From the NCBI RefSeq assembly GCF_000346465.2, contig NC_034011.1, forward strand, positions 16,533,213 through 16,597,212: DNA of 64,000 nt, given 5' to 3'. Positions 11,151 through 22,986 of this stretch are shown in pieces (the stretch's first letter is position 1; each line of letters begins with the position of its first letter). The stretch comes from Prunus persica (lineage: Eukaryota > Streptophyta > Magnoliopsida > Rosales > Rosaceae). The translations under genes were made by a program, and so were the position numbers. The notes beneath the pieces are model-generated. The model was not told where the DNA came from. It did not search any database and saw nothing but the letters and a program-made list of their open reading frames with translations.

Positions 11151-13600
11151 ATTTTCTTCTTTATTAGCACTTGCGGCTATTGTATTTTTTTGCTGGCTTT
11201 TTGGCTCTGTCCCTGGTGTATTATTTTTTTCTCCCTTTTTCAGTAATAATATAAGGGATGGGCTGGGGGCTCCCGAAAGTGTAGGTTTGTTCTCCTTCGG
11301 GATTAAGGATGGATGCTTGCATCCTATGACCTTCACTGATTAGCTAATCTCGCTTAATCATCTCTATTATTATAAAAATAAAAATAAAAATTACAAGAGA
11401 ATGATATATTCGATGTCAATGTAAAAATTGCCAAAGGAATGTCAACTTGATTATATGTAAAATTAATTGATACTTTTGCATCAAAAAATGTAAGACGAAT
11501 GATATTTAAGTAATTTATTGATGCATTTTATAAAGTTGTTTTGTAAGTTACATTTGTGAATTTGAGTTCATATATTTTTATTTTTTTAGTTAACCAAAAA
11601 AAAATCTCATAAATATCAATTAAGTTGTTTGCCTAAGGCCTCCAGAACATAAGACTGCCCTTGGGTGGCTACAGTGGTGGTGGGGGTTGCGGCGGTGGTG
11701 GTGGTGGATGTGGCTACGACTGTAACAATGGTGGTCACCATGATAAGGTGGTAGTAGAAGTGGTGAAATTATATATTAAGAATAAAAATAACATATCTAT
11801 CAAATTTTCTAGGAGGAAGCAAATATTTGTTATGGCCTAAAATTATTCTAAAAATAAATGAAATCCACAACTTTTTATATCTCCTTTAAAATCAAATGAG
11901 TTTTTTAATACACCCAAACTTTTATGTAGTCTGAATTGAATAAACCCATATTTTTATAGACTTCTATAAAATCATGATTGAATTGAATACACATGGACTT
12001 TTAAACTTCTTTAAAAATATGATAAAATCTCAATTGAATGCAGCCATAAGTGTTGCAGAGTGCAAACATAGTTGGCATTTTGGGGAAGTTGGGTTTCTCT
12101 ATCAAATTTTGCATGGGTTTCGCCTAAAAATTATTCAAATATTTCACTGAGTCACTAGTTTCTTGTTAGGGGTTTAGTTTGTGGAATGAATCTTTTTACG
12201 GGTGGACTAGCTAAAACTTTTAGCGTAAAATATGATGATCTTATTTTACTTATAATTTGTTAAATTTTTTTTTTGGATAGAAATAAAAGTATACATTAAA
12301 TCATAAAAGTCATGATAATTCATAGCTCCATTGTCAAATTTTCAATAAACTTTAGCATAAAATAAATACATATTAAATTAAAAAAAAATATTTGATTAAA
12401 ATGAATATATGCTCAACAAACATAATTGCAAGTGATCCAATTAAACAGACTAAACAGGCTCCATATGTTGGACCAACTTTTTCACATATATTCTCTGCTG
12501 AATACAAACAGACTTCAGAAAAATAATATTTCCCTATGAATGTGTTGTAATTTTTTTTATTATATATAATTTTAAAAAATATGTTTTCATAAAAATAAAA
12601 ATAAAAATAAAAATAAAAGTGGAAAAAATGCCAAGAAAACCACGAAATGAGGGTCCCAACTACAAGTGGGAATGACAAGTTGATATGATATATAGTTTTT
12701 TTTTTCCCTTCAAAAACCTACCTAAGCTACAACCCACGTTAGCCCACTATGTAGTTCCACCATTGAGTTTGTGGTACTGTTGCGTCCTTCATGACCTGAA
12801 TTTAGAATTAAACAAATTCAGAAATGGGTTTATTGGATGAGATAATTAGGTCCACCGGTTCGAAATTTAATGGACTGGCTTGTTTAAAGTCTATTTATTA
12901 AATTATAGTTATTTTAGAGAAAAATAATACATAATATTATTATATTTATATCTTAAATTTATTGTTTTCTTTATATATAAAATAATAATTGTATTTTTTA
13001 AGTTTCAATTTTTAAAACCGAAACAATAATCTAAGTCATTTTCTATGGAAATATAATTTAAATAAAGTTATTGACCTTTTTTTAAATAAATAAATAATAA
13101 ATAATATTAATATATACATAATTGTAAAAAAATAATTAAATGAAGATGAAGAAATAATTATAAAAATAAAAAGAAATACATAAGTCAAATTTGGCATGGG
13201 CCCATATCAACCTGTTTAGTGGCTCGATACGAGCACGACCCGAGCCCATATTGATGTTTTTCCTAAATGAGCTAGCCCGGCACAACCCGTTTATTAAATA
13301 AGCCAACTCTAAATAGGTTGTGCCGGCCCAACCTATTTGACACCTCTATTTTGACAAGGCGATCTGTGTAGTACGTTGCGTGTTATAAATGATCTTTTTT
13401 AATTTTCATTTGTTTAGGAACTATTATCTTAGCATCAACTGGAAAAATCACATCAAAAATATGGTCAACGATTATTCAAAAGAACCAACGGCTCTTAAGT
13501 TTTTTCTTTTTTTATCTCCAGTTGATCTTGATATATAGAAATCAAAAAACAAATTGAATACCACCAAATATAAAATTGGTCATTGCAACACGTGATAATT
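11151..13600. other. Intergenic, AT-rich, with repeat fragments
   Basis: A tail-like ATAAAAATAAAAATAAAAAT run at 11372-11391 ends a segment that may be a retroposon 3' end. A G-rich GGT/GGC tract lies at 11665-11712. The 11880-12050 segment repeats the phrase AAAATC..TTGAAT.GAATACA, which recurs at 25790-25965. A hAT-like end lies at 13190-13355. No gene is seen. Confidence 0.45.
13190..13355. mobile_element. hAT-type terminal fragment
   Basis: This GC-richer block has alternating GGCCC/CGGGC words (TTGGCATGGGCCCATATC, GCCCGGCACAACCCG) and ends CAACCTATTTGACACCTCTA, which is how non-autonomous hAT ends of the AGAGGTGTCAAAT type look in plants. A matching left end is not clear, so it may be only one terminus. 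Confidence 0.4.
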
Positions 13601-13639
13601 TCTCTGTGTCGCCCTCAACCGCATATATCTATATATAAG

Positions 13640-13765
13640 AGATAGCAAGACCACCTCTCTTGAGCCACACTCCCAAAGCATTGAAACCCTAAATCCCATC
13701 ATCTTCTATCTCTGAAACTCTTCGTTTTCTTTCGTTGCAGAACTTCGATCTCTATCGGATTTCAG
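13640..13765 (+). other. 5'-UTR exon of the eIF5 gene
   Basis: TATAAGAG near 13632 is a plausible TATA box. A CT-rich leader follows (AAACCCTAAATCCC), ending at TTTCAG before the donor GTAGGAGC at 13766. The intron has many T-rich tracts, as in leader introns of plant housekeeping genes. The next acceptor could be CAAG at 14891-14892, just before the ATG, or an earlier AG near 14535-14546. Confidence 0.5.
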
Positions 13766-14892
13766 GTAGGAGCCTCAGTTCAGCATTTATCTATGATTGT
13801 AATTTTCGTTTGATTTTGAATATTGTTTTGTTATATTTATTCACGATTGGATCTTATTTATCTTCGATTGTTTACATGTTTTGAGTCATCTCAGTTATTT
13901 TAGGGTTAATTGGAATTTGATTTTTTGATTTTTTGATTTTTTGATGTTTTTGGATTGGATTTGGGGTTGTTGTTGGGTTTAGTTGAGTTGCGATGATGGT
14001 TGTTAGTGAAATTTGTCTGTTGAATGTTTACTTCGGAACTGATTGTATAATATATGTTCTTACCTAATAATATCTATTCCAAAAAAATATATGTTCTTAC
14101 CTAATAATATGATTTCAGTTTGTCGTATAAAGTTGGTAACTTTGGAGTATATGCGTAGGTGATTTTCTCTTATATATAATTCTCCATAGTTATATGCAAC
14201 TGATGGAATTTTATTTATTTATTTACTTTTTCTGTATATATTTTGCAACGGCGATGGCAATTGAACTGGTTTGCAAAAAAAATTTGGGATTGTCTCTTTG
14301 GATTTGTAGTAAGCTGTTGGGACTTGACTTGAATTCTTTACCATTGTAATTATTTATGATCTTCATTAGCATGATAAACCATCACAGAGTGTGTTATCCT
14401 TTTGAATTATTGTTGCTTGAGAGATGGAAAGTTATGTCTATTCTTTACATGATTCTTCTTTCATGTAGTTCCATAGACTACTCTCTAATCTGTAGAGTTC
14501 TTTAGAATTTTAATCCTCAGCATTCTTGATTCAGGAAACTTGCAGGTGTATCTGTTACCTTCAGATTTTCAAGGTGAAGTTGTCAGCGGTGAAGTTTCTT
14601 TTATGTCCGAGCAGGCCATTTTCTATTTGGGATCAATTGGGTTGCTTGGAGAGTATTGTCCATCTTCAAGAAAAAAGAACAGACCCCTGTTAAAAGGAAA
14701 TAGCTGTATGCATCGGTTGTCATATCAGGAATATCCCGAGTTTCATGGTTGCTACTGGTTGCAACCTTTCATAGCTTCCAAAAATCAATCTTCTCTTGTC
14801 TTGAAAAACTTAGAAGACGATATTGCATCTACCAGCATTTCCATCTCGTGATATCTCTTATATTTGCATTCTAATTTCTGTTCTCTATCAAG

Positions 14893-16209
14893 ATGGCTTT
14901 ACTGAACATTGGTGCTGGGAACAGTGATGATGCCTTCTACAGGTATAAGATGCCCAAAATGGTTACCAAAATTGAGGGCCGAGGAAATGGCATCAAGACA
15001 AATATAGTCAACATGGTTGATATCGCAAAGGCTTTGGCAAGGCCCGCTGCGTACACTACAAAGTATTTTGGTTGTGAACTTGGCGCACAATCCAAGTTTG
15101 ATGAGAAAACTGGGACTTCTATTGTTAATGGGTCCCATGACACTGCTAAGCTAGCTGGCCTCCTTGAAAACTTTATCAAGAAATTTGTTCAGTGTTATGG
15201 ATGTGGAAATCCAGAAACAGAGATACTGATTACGAAGACTCAAATGATTCAGCTCAAATGTGCTGCTTGTGGTTTTGTGTCTGATGTGGACATGAGGGAC
15301 AAGCTCACTACTTTCATTATTAAGAACCCACCTGAGCAGAAAAAGGGATCCAAAGACAAGAAAGCAATGAGAAGAGCTGAGAAGGAAAGACTAAAAGAAG
15401 GTGAAGCTGCTGATGAGGAGCTGAAAAAACTGAAGAAAGAGGCAAAGAAGAAGGGCACTTCCTCTGCTAAGGAGGGCCCTGTGAAGGCCAGCTCTTCAAA
15501 AAAGAAAACAAGTGCCTCTGATGAGGATCGTACATCACCTACTCCCAGCCAGGCTGATGAAGAGGAGGCTGATGATGATGATGATGATGTTCAGTGGCAA
15601 ACTGATACGTCGATAGAGGCAGCTCGTCAACGGATGCAAGAACAGTTGAATGATGCGACAGCTGATATGGTGATGCTTCCCACCAATGAACCAGAGAAGG
15701 CCAAGGCAGAAACAAAGGCAAATGAGAGTTTGGAAAATGGGAACTCCACTGCTCGAGGAACACTTACGGATGAGTTGAAAAAGAATCTGGATAAGGGTAT
15801 TTCACCCAAACAATTCCAATCCCTTCTGGGGTCACTTTCTGGGTCTGCAAAGGAAAAAATGACTGCTCTATTTGATGCGCTATTTGGGGGCCTAGAGAAA
15901 GGGTTTGCAAAAGAGGTATCCAAGAAGATAAACTACCTTGCTGTAGCTGCTGCTCAGGATGAGGAATCTCAATTGCTCTTGCTTCAAGCAATTGAAGGCT
16001 TCTGTGGGAAGTCGAGCTCAAGTGCCTTGAAGGAAGTTGCCCTTGTTTTAAAAGCTCTCTATGATGTTGATATCTTGGAGGAAGAATGCATAGTGCAGTG
16101 GTATCAAGAGGGACTGAAGGGTGGGAGCAAGAACTCTCAGATTTGGAAGAACGCCAAACCATTCATTGACTGGCTCCAGAGTGCTGAGTCCGAAACGGAG
16201 GAGGATTAA
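14893..16209 (+). CDS. eIF5: Eukaryotic translation initiation factor 5 (eIF5)
   Basis: This is a single coding exon of 438 residues, the normal plant length. eIF5 is the GTPase-activating protein of eIF2 in the 43S pre-initiation complex and acts in the cytosol at start-codon recognition. Residues 1-135 form the eIF2beta/eIF5-type domain with [16 protein letters not shown] at the N-terminus and a C4 zinc ribbon (C101, C104, C123, C126). A long Lys/Glu/Asp-rich linker follows, with an Asp tract near residues 226-231. The C-terminal W2/HEAT-like domain (about 300-438) has the acidic-aromatic end [14 protein letters not shown] used to bind eIF1, eIF2beta and eIF3. The ATG at 14893 is chosen because the family N-terminus begins there. 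The gene has a leader intron. Nothing is broken. Confidence 0.96.
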   Translation: MALLNIGAGNSDDAFYRYKMPKMVTKIEGRGNGIKTNIVNMVDIAKALARPAAYTTKYFGCELGAQSKFDEKTGTSIVNGSHDTAKLAGLLENFIKKFVQCYGCGNPETEILITKTQMIQLKCAACGFVSDVDMRDKLTTFIIKNPPEQKKGSKDKKAMRRAEKERLKEGEAADEELKKLKKEAKKKGTSSAKEGPVKASSSKKKTSASDEDRTSPTPSQADEEEADDDDDDVQWQTDTSIEAARQRMQEQLNDATADMVMLPTNEPEKAKAETKANESLENGNSTARGTLTDELKKNLDKGISPKQFQSLLGSLSGSAKEKMTALFDALFGGLEKGFAKEVSKKINYLAVAAAQDEESQLLLLQAIEGFCGKSSSSALKEVALVLKALYDVDILEEECIVQWYQEGLKGGSKNSQIWKNAKPFIDWLQSAESETEED

Positions 16210-17181
16210 TGTTTTCATTTTTTATTCTTTTTATTCTTGCTCATGTCTTCTGTTGTTGCTAGGCTTGTTGTCGTCACCAATAACGTGAAATAAAGAGGTG
16301 TTGCTCTTAGTCCAGTACTGTCAAAAATTTCTATTATGTCCTGCAGTACCTATAAGATCTGTGTGTTATCTGGGATTTTGATTTTGGTATCGGAATGTTG
16401 AATATTGTTTCCAATATATGTTGCTATTTGCATGTTTCAAAATTTTAACCGTGATCTCATTTTACTTTGCCAACAAAATTGCTGATGCCTCTTGATCCCT
16501 TCAACCAATTTCATGTTTCTATTTTGTTACTGACATGAAGACTTCAATTGTTCTCCGATGTCGACTGGTGGTAGCCGATACCACAATTTGAGGGAGGGGC
16601 TTTAGGCGGGGAACTTGCGGACACCGGGGCAAGAGGCTCAAACCTTTCCTCCCTTTCTGAACCCTGCGCCTTTGGCCCCTCAAATTCTCCCAACAATAAA
16701 TCTCATGCATGTATTGCTAGTGAATGGTATGAGGCTAACGGGATCTCTAACTTTAAGCCTTCTTCACTGGATTCCTTTTGGCTGGCTTTAATTTGAATGC
16801 GGATGGTAGCTTTGGAGGTGGAATGAAAAGAATTTGTGTAGAAAGCTTTATAAGAAACTTGGGCTATGTTTGAGGGTATATTATTAATATATAAAATGTG
16901 TTATAACATTAACACCACGTCGTGTCACGGTCTCGCTGGGTGAAAAAGATTGAAGTTGAATGTGATTTTGAGGCAGATTGAAGTTGAATGTGAGTTTAAG
17001 GCTGTCTTGATGGTTAAGAATTGGGTTCAGTGTCACCTATTCAGGGCTTGATTCCCTCTTGCGTATGGAGAGATGCACGTCATTAAGAAATAGTCCATTA
17101 CAACTCTAATAGTCGACAAATTTTCATCAATTTTTTTACTTCTAACTAAAACCCAATTTTAAAAATAATGAAAAATAAATC
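16210..17181. other. 3' flank of eIF5 and intergenic DNA
   Basis: It should contain the eIF5 3'-UTR (about 16210-16440, with AATAAAGA near 16289). Downstream, 16948-17002 has a duplicated 29-bp unit (GATTGAAGTTGAATGTGA). 17000-17095 resembles a SINE body, with a TGATGGTTAAGA A-box-like and a GGGCTTGATTCCC B-box-like word. No gene is seen. Confidence 0.4.
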
Positions 17182-17241
17182 TGTTGGTGTGAGCTATAAT
17201 TCAAGAATCCCGTGATCCCTGATTTTCTGGTGTAATTCTTT

Positions 17242-17537
17242 TTTTTTTTTGGTCTGAAATATAGAATTTTCATAAAAAGACAAACAGCCAAGAGAAGTAC
17301 ACAACCCATAAAGCAGCTAGGCACAACAAACAACAAGAAATAAAACATCACAGCTGCATGGAAGGAGGACTAATAAAAAGACGTAGTCATAAGACAACCG
17401 GATACGTCGAGAAGCCCACACATCCGCAAACATTAAGCACTCCTTGGGGGGCATGGTAAACCATCTTTGTTCAGGATATGCATTAGAGAGGATGGGGGTC
17501 GGTTGACCCATACTTCTGGGCTCATCCTCGAAATGGC
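17242..17537 (-). mobile_element. LINE 3'-end fragment inserted in the copia 5' LTR
   Basis: Aligning the two LTRs by eye, GTGTAATTC is followed directly by the ACCTAATTAGGATTCC block in the 3' copy, but about 300 bases intervene in the 5' copy. The insert starts with a run of T on +, which is a poly(A) tail on -, preceded on - by CTATATTTCAGACC and CTTTTTATG. This fits a truncated LINE 3' end on the minus strand. A target duplication of about 5-6 bases (TAATTC/TAATTA) is possible. Confidence 0.55.
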
Positions 17538-17681
17538 AAGCATTGCCAAAAATACCTAGTTAGAATAATTACCTAGTTAGGATTCCTTGTAATTAGTTAA
17601 TTATTTCTCTTTGTAGAAAAGTCAACTTGTATTTGTATATACCCATTTTTTAGAAATATAATATCAATTAAAGTTATAGAT

Positions 17682-17749
17682 CCTGTTAGTCCGTGCCCCT
17701 TTGTCCTGTTAGCCGTGCGCCTTTGTCCTGATAGCCTTGCCCCTCTAAT
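17682..17749 (+). repeat. Three tandem ~23-bp units in the copia leader
   Basis: TCCTGTTAG.CCGTGCSCCTTTG occurs three times in a row with small changes, between the 5' LTR and the gag start. Confidence 0.8.
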
Positions 17750-17939
17750 CCTCCTCTTGGTTAACCGGCTTTGATACCAACTCAAACTAAACCCCGGTCT
17801 CTCAAACAAAAATACAAACCCTACCCATCGACATCCTCTAGCACCAAATACCAAAAAATAAAAACAAAAACAAAAAAAACCCTAGTGCGGCAAAAGATTC
17901 CTACAACACCAACCCATCCAAACTTGTTCTCTCTCCTCC

Positions 17940-18358
17940 ATGGCTTTCGAAGATACCCCAGACAACCACACCGCATCCGCAAAATCCAGTGCTTCCAGTG
18001 CTTCAAAAACCTGCAAAAATCTTGACATGGCGCAGCCAATTGTTACAGTTTGCAATGATACTTCTACTGCCCCATTCACTATACGGTTGAATGGAAAGAA
18101 CTATAGCACTTGGTCGAAGATGATGTTGCTTCATGTGTCAAGCAAGGGAAAAAGAGGTTATCTGACAGGAAATGTGGCTCAAGTAAAGAAAGATGCTCCG
18201 GCTTTGATTCATGGTGTATTGAGGACTCCATTGTTAAAGGATGGTTGATAAAAACCATGGAACTTGATTTGGTAAAATTGTTCTTAGATCTACCAACAAC
18301 TAAATATATTTGGGAGAGTATAGCCCAAATGTATTATGACACGTTTGATGAGTCGTAG
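17940..18358 (+). pseudogene. Broken copia gag remnant
   Basis: The first frame (17940-18248) has the YSTWSKMMLLHV motif followed by GYLTG. Homologous reading continues in the next frame from about 18200 (DSIVKGWLIKTM, then YIWESIAQMYYDTFDES) and hits a stop at 18356-18358. The frameshift and stop mean no full Gag can be made. Weak gag-like reading persists to about 18490 with more stops. Confidence 0.8.
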
Positions 18359-18507
18359 ATTTATGAATTACGGTGTAAAGCAACTTGTATTACTTAAGCA
18401 GGTAGTGATATTGCATCCTACTTTGTTGAGCTCAAGAGCTTTTGGTTGGAACCAGACCATCGTTGTCCAATCAACATGAAGTGCCTTGATGATGTGAGGA
18501 TCACTTA

Positions 18508-19065
18508 GTGGTAGTTATGAGGATTTTGAGTTATTTAAATAAATCTCCAGGCCGAGGCATGATATTCTGGAAACTGGGACATTTGGATGTCAAAGATTAT
18601 ACAGATGCAGATTGGGCAGACAATATAACAGATAGACGTTCTACATCAGGTTACTTCACTTTCATTAAGGGTAATTTGGTTACATGGCGAAGTAAGAAGC
18701 AAAATGTAGTGGCTCGATCTTCAGCTGAGGCAGAATACAGGGACAGAGCACATGAAGTTTGTGAGCTTCTTTGGCTAAGGATACTCCCATCCAAAATTGA
18801 TTTTCCACCAAAGAAAGTCATGGAGCTTTACTGTGACAACCAAGTTGCGAGAGAGATAGCTAATCCAGTTCAACATGACATAACTAAGCATGTTGAAGTG
18901 GATATGCATTATATCAAGGAGAAGCTGGTAGATAAGCTAATCGATATACCATTTGGAAAGTCAGAAGAATATCTGGCAAATGTCTTAACGCATACAATGT
19001 TAACAAAGGTTTTTCACAACTCACTTGACAAGTTGGGCATAAAAGATATCCACGCACAAACTTAA
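18508..19065 (+). pseudogene. Copia RNase H remnant
   Basis: The open frame carries the usual copia RNase H landmarks in order: YTDADWA, RRSTSGYFTF, VARSSAEAEYR, ELLWLRILP, YCDNQVA and HVEVDMHYIKEK. The acidic residues of the nuclease core appear present. The preceding reverse transcriptase is absent, so this is an orphan C-terminal piece of pol. It is followed immediately by the polypurine tract and 3' LTR. Confidence 0.88.
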
Positions 19066-19791
19066 GGGGGAGTGTTAGTGTGAGCCATAATTCAGAGATC
19101 TTGTGATCCATGATTTCTTGGTGTAATTCACGTTACCTAATTAGGATTCCTTGTAATAGCTAATTACTTTTACTTGTAGGAAAAATCAACTTGTACTTGT
19201 ACATATATCCTCCTCTTGGAGAAATATAATAACAATCACAATTATTCAATCTTATGTTTAATTTGAGCAAATCTCCTGTATGCACCCTATTCCTTGGATG
19301 ACAAGCCAATCGAACTCGTCATTGGAAAAGTTCTTTTCTGCTTAGTTTTTCCATACTTATGGTGGCTAGAGCATCGGCCCATAATAGAAAATTTACTCTT
19401 GGAACTTTTTTTGTGTGTAATTTATAAACAAGATCTTGAAGGGAGCATATTAAAAGTGAAAGCGGCAATCATGTTCCTTTTGGATAAAATACATCAACTT
19501 ACTATCAAAATTTACATGCAGCTTTGATTTCTAGGCTTCCCATAATTTGTATGCTGTACTTGAAAAGAAAAAAGCTTATATCCAATGCTGTCTACACACG
19601 GCCTTCAGAATCGTGGTAAGCAAAAGTTTTGCCAGTAATCGATGCTTCGAGCACATTGTCTTGAAATGATGATGTCACTGATCATGTTCATCTGCATTAC
19701 ACATAATTGCAGATCTTGATTATTGATCGGTTTCTGGGATGTTGCAGTGATAGCAAATGATTCCACCAGCCAAGAGTGGTGGCTGAATCAA

Positions 19792-20987
19792 TTATCGAAT
19801 TTGAATCAAGCGTGATGGATATGCCAAGTCATTTTCTTCGTCGGATGTGGCAAGGGAAATTTCAGGATCCTAGTGCACATTAACCAACAAATTCAGCTGT
19901 CAATTTCAATCAGAATTAATGCTTTGCTTATTCCAGATCCACTGTATTGTTTAATGAAAAGCAATGCTTACACAGATGAACAATGTCATGTGCATACGAT
20001 GATTTCTACAAATATTATATTAACTTAATACCAGAACAGAAGTGCGTAAGAGACAAAACTATGATAAGATTCATGATTTCTATGGAATTGCATTAACTTG
20101 TTACAGGCAAAAACACGTGCACACACAGGAAGTAATAGTGGAAGTCATGGATGCTGCTCAGTGTTTCAATAAAATGATGAAGTGAATCCGACATGGTTAA
20201 TGAGTTCTTATATGACTAACCTGTTGACGCCGCTGACGTTGGATAGCAGTGAATGCTCTAACCATGATATAGATTGGAAATAGAATCCCAATCGTTCTCA
20301 ACATCAGTAACTGCAGCATAATGAAGATATCAATATGTTTCTTTTACATTTTCCTGAAGAGCATTTCATCCTTAAAAAGGAAAAAGAGAACTGCGCTAGC
20401 CAAACTTACTGTGAACAATGTCAATGAGTACTCTCCAGCTCCACTTATTAAGAATGGAAGAGTATGGCGTAAAACCAGAAGAACCATAAACTGAAAATAA
20501 ACAAATATGTAAGCACATGCTGTAAAATATGGTGAAGTACAGAAGTCCAAAATACCAATTATTTGAAACTCATCAGACTTGACATATCATGTTCTTTTGT
20601 GGCTAAAATTCAGAACACAAAAATTCTCCAATAGTTTCAAAAGAATCCCAAAGGTCATTGGGTAGCGTATTCCACCTTAGAAAAAATGGCCATGAACAAT
20701 TTCGAAATATGATACTGTTTGTTTATAAGAAATTATATTCAGACTTAAATGATCAGAAGAGAGATTCATTTATTCAAGTTTCATGATTATATGTTCTGCC
20801 AAATATAGGTTGCCCGATATAAAGACGAGAGTGTTCTGTTGAAACAAACAGATGAGGAGAACCCAATGGTTTTCTTGAATGTCATACTATGGAAAAACAA
20901 AATACTCAGCAGGAAAGATTCTTTCTTTGAGTAAGATGTCGGAAATTCTGTACCATTTTTCTTTTTTCCCTTACTATCAAAATGCAC

Positions 20988-21028
<41 letters not shown>

Positions 21029-22986
21029 CGATGATAGCAACTACACGGCAGCATATCAAGCTTCTTGAAGAGGGAGCTGAGTATTCATCATCAAAGTCGG
21101 TATTCATGTATTCATGATCAGCAGTAACCATTGCTATAAATTGAGGATTCTGCAGATCCCTTCTGGAAATCTCCCAATTCCCCCTAAGATGGTAACAACA
21201 ATTTGAGTATAACTTTTATGATTCTCAATGAGTTTATAATTCTCAATGAGTTATACTTATAAGTGATCCTTTGTTGAAGCAAAATAGAAAACCTTGAGTG
21301 TATAATGGATAGGTAGAGAGATACCGGAAGTTCATCGGAATACCACTATAATGAAATAGAGGAGGTGGTGCTGTATAATCTGGCGTGAATTGCTGCAATT
21401 TCACAATCAACAGGAAAAAGGAAAGTTCTCCCAGTTTAATAAGGTCATAAAACATAACTAAAGTCTGAAACATGTTCAGTAAAACAATGGCATACCTGGT
21501 GGCAAATCTCACATATTGTATCACCCTTCTCATTGCACCACCTCTGAACACATTTACGATGAGCATACTGCAAAATATGAATATCAAGTAAATAAATGAC
21601 TGTAATATAAATCCAACTGAATACTTGCCATGGCCAGAAAGCAGGCGCCAGAGAAAGGGGAAGACAAAGAAAATAGCTGTTTTGGTAAATCCCTCTGATG
21701 TGTAATAGTACTTGATGGAATGAATAAATAAGCTACGAAAAAACAACTTGACATGACCATCTGTATCATACTCAGTAAACCATGGCCACAATCAGGAGTC
21801 CAAACTTGGTTGAGAGTTATTACTTGTGGTACGGTCTTGCTTCTTATACTATATATTCCAAATTATTCCAGAAGATTTTTCCTATGCCACTTTCAACATG
21901 TTTTGATCTGAAGTAGACATATTATCCAGAAATTAAATCAACGTCTTCAAGATTCTGGATATTATATATCTATACGTATACATACATGCCCTTATAATAT
22001 GATGCTTGAAAAGAAATTCAGAATTCATAAATTTGAAAATCTTAGAGTTCAAAGTGCAGTTTTCCCTGCTACTACGAAATCAGTTGACTATTTAACTCTC
22101 GTTAAAAATGGTGTTCTGCTTCAAACTTGATTTGAACATTTTTTAAAGTCTAAATCAGATTACAATATCCATAAAGGAACTATATTGCAGTATGTTCGAC
22201 TGAACTCATAGAGACATGGCTTCTCAATTTTTTGGTCTGTGTTCCCAAACTTTTAATTCGGTAACATAAACCACTTATTTAAGAGGGATATTCGTACTGA
22301 GGGAACTGTAATTCTAAAGTAGAAGCCCAATTATTGAAGTTTGGCAAACAACATGGACCATCATCATTAAGCATATTTACATAAACACCATAAAATAGGA
22401 AAAGATGGGTAGCCTAGTTAGAAAATTAAATAATTGAGATTTCTGTGTAAGAATTTTGTTTATAAGCAAGGGGATGAATTTGATGAAGAGAATCAATGAC
22501 GCAAGACATAAGTTTTTCAACTTTGAAGCAATAGAAATGAATATTTATGAGTCTGATCAAACTAAATAAAATTGAAAAAGGAGAAAAGAAAAAGGGACTA
22601 CTTGTTCGTAGAATTATGTGGGAACTGTCATTAACATCGATGCATGAGAAAGAAGTTTAGAGGAAACAAGAGATTCAGTCGAGTCTTTAAAAAGCACACA
22701 CGAGAAGAAGTTTCAACAGAAATGCCAGTGGACAACTGACCTTCAAGCTGCCACAGCAAGAACATGGTGTTTCCATGTTTGAATCATCATCCTCATCATG
22801 GCAAATCCTACACTGTACAAATTTACTAGAAGATGACCCATTCACATCTATTTTATGGGAAGAGTCCATAGTATCTTGGCTTGCTGTGAGTGTTGGGTGC
22901 TGCAACTGATATGTGCTCTCTATAACAGCTTCTAGGGTAGATTCAGTGATCAGTCGATCAACAAACAACACAAAATGATCCCCCAT
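19792..22986 (-). CDS. RING-CH (MARCH-type) E3 ubiquitin ligase, membrane-anchored
   Basis: Seven coding exons, read on -: 22986-22741, 21567-21496, 21392-21325, 21183-21030, 20490-20410, 20310-20221 and 19869-19792, totalling 262 residues with phases that fit. The RING-CH zinc ligands are C59, C62, C75, C77 (C78 alternative), H85, C88, C101 and C104, followed by the plant-specific extension YTAPPPLFHYSGIPMNFRG. Two hydrophobic stretches (about 170-195 and 202-228) lie in the C-terminal domain found in plant proteins of this type (DUF3675-like) and are likely membrane segments. The C-terminus is EISLATSDEENDLAY. It probably ubiquitinates membrane proteins; the substrate is unknown. A long untranslated leader, probably spliced, extends toward 24.85 kb. 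Confidence 0.88.
20991..21025 (+). repeat. (GA)n microsatellite at a splice donor
   Basis: The repeat begins inside the intron just after the donor of the fourth coding exon of the RING-CH gene (the minus strand reads GTAATCTCTCTCTCT). Confidence 0.9.

Larger units (their letters stand above)
17182..19255 (+). mobile_element. Ty1/copia retrotransposon deletion derivative
   Basis: Two related LTRs (5' from 17182, 3' from about 19073), both opening TGTTRGTGTGAGC, flank a shortened interior. The gag start at 17940 carries the YSTWSKMMLLHV motif typical of copia gag. It shifts frame near 18220, then stops at 18358. Around 18500 the sequence jumps to the RNase H domain, ending at 19065 in a purine-rich AAGGGGGAGTG tract. 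Protease, integrase and reverse transcriptase are missing, so the element is non-autonomous and dead. The 5' LTR is interrupted by a LINE-like piece. AATC flanks both outer edges if the 3' LTR ends near 19269, which is uncertain. Confidence 0.85.

Noticed and set aside
12373..12678. 101-codon open frame on -
   Set aside because: Aromatic low-complexity sequence from A/T-rich DNA with no domain.
21243..21791. 182-codon open frame on -
   Set aside because: It reads through introns of the RING-CH gene in another frame; the true exons inside it are in a different phase.
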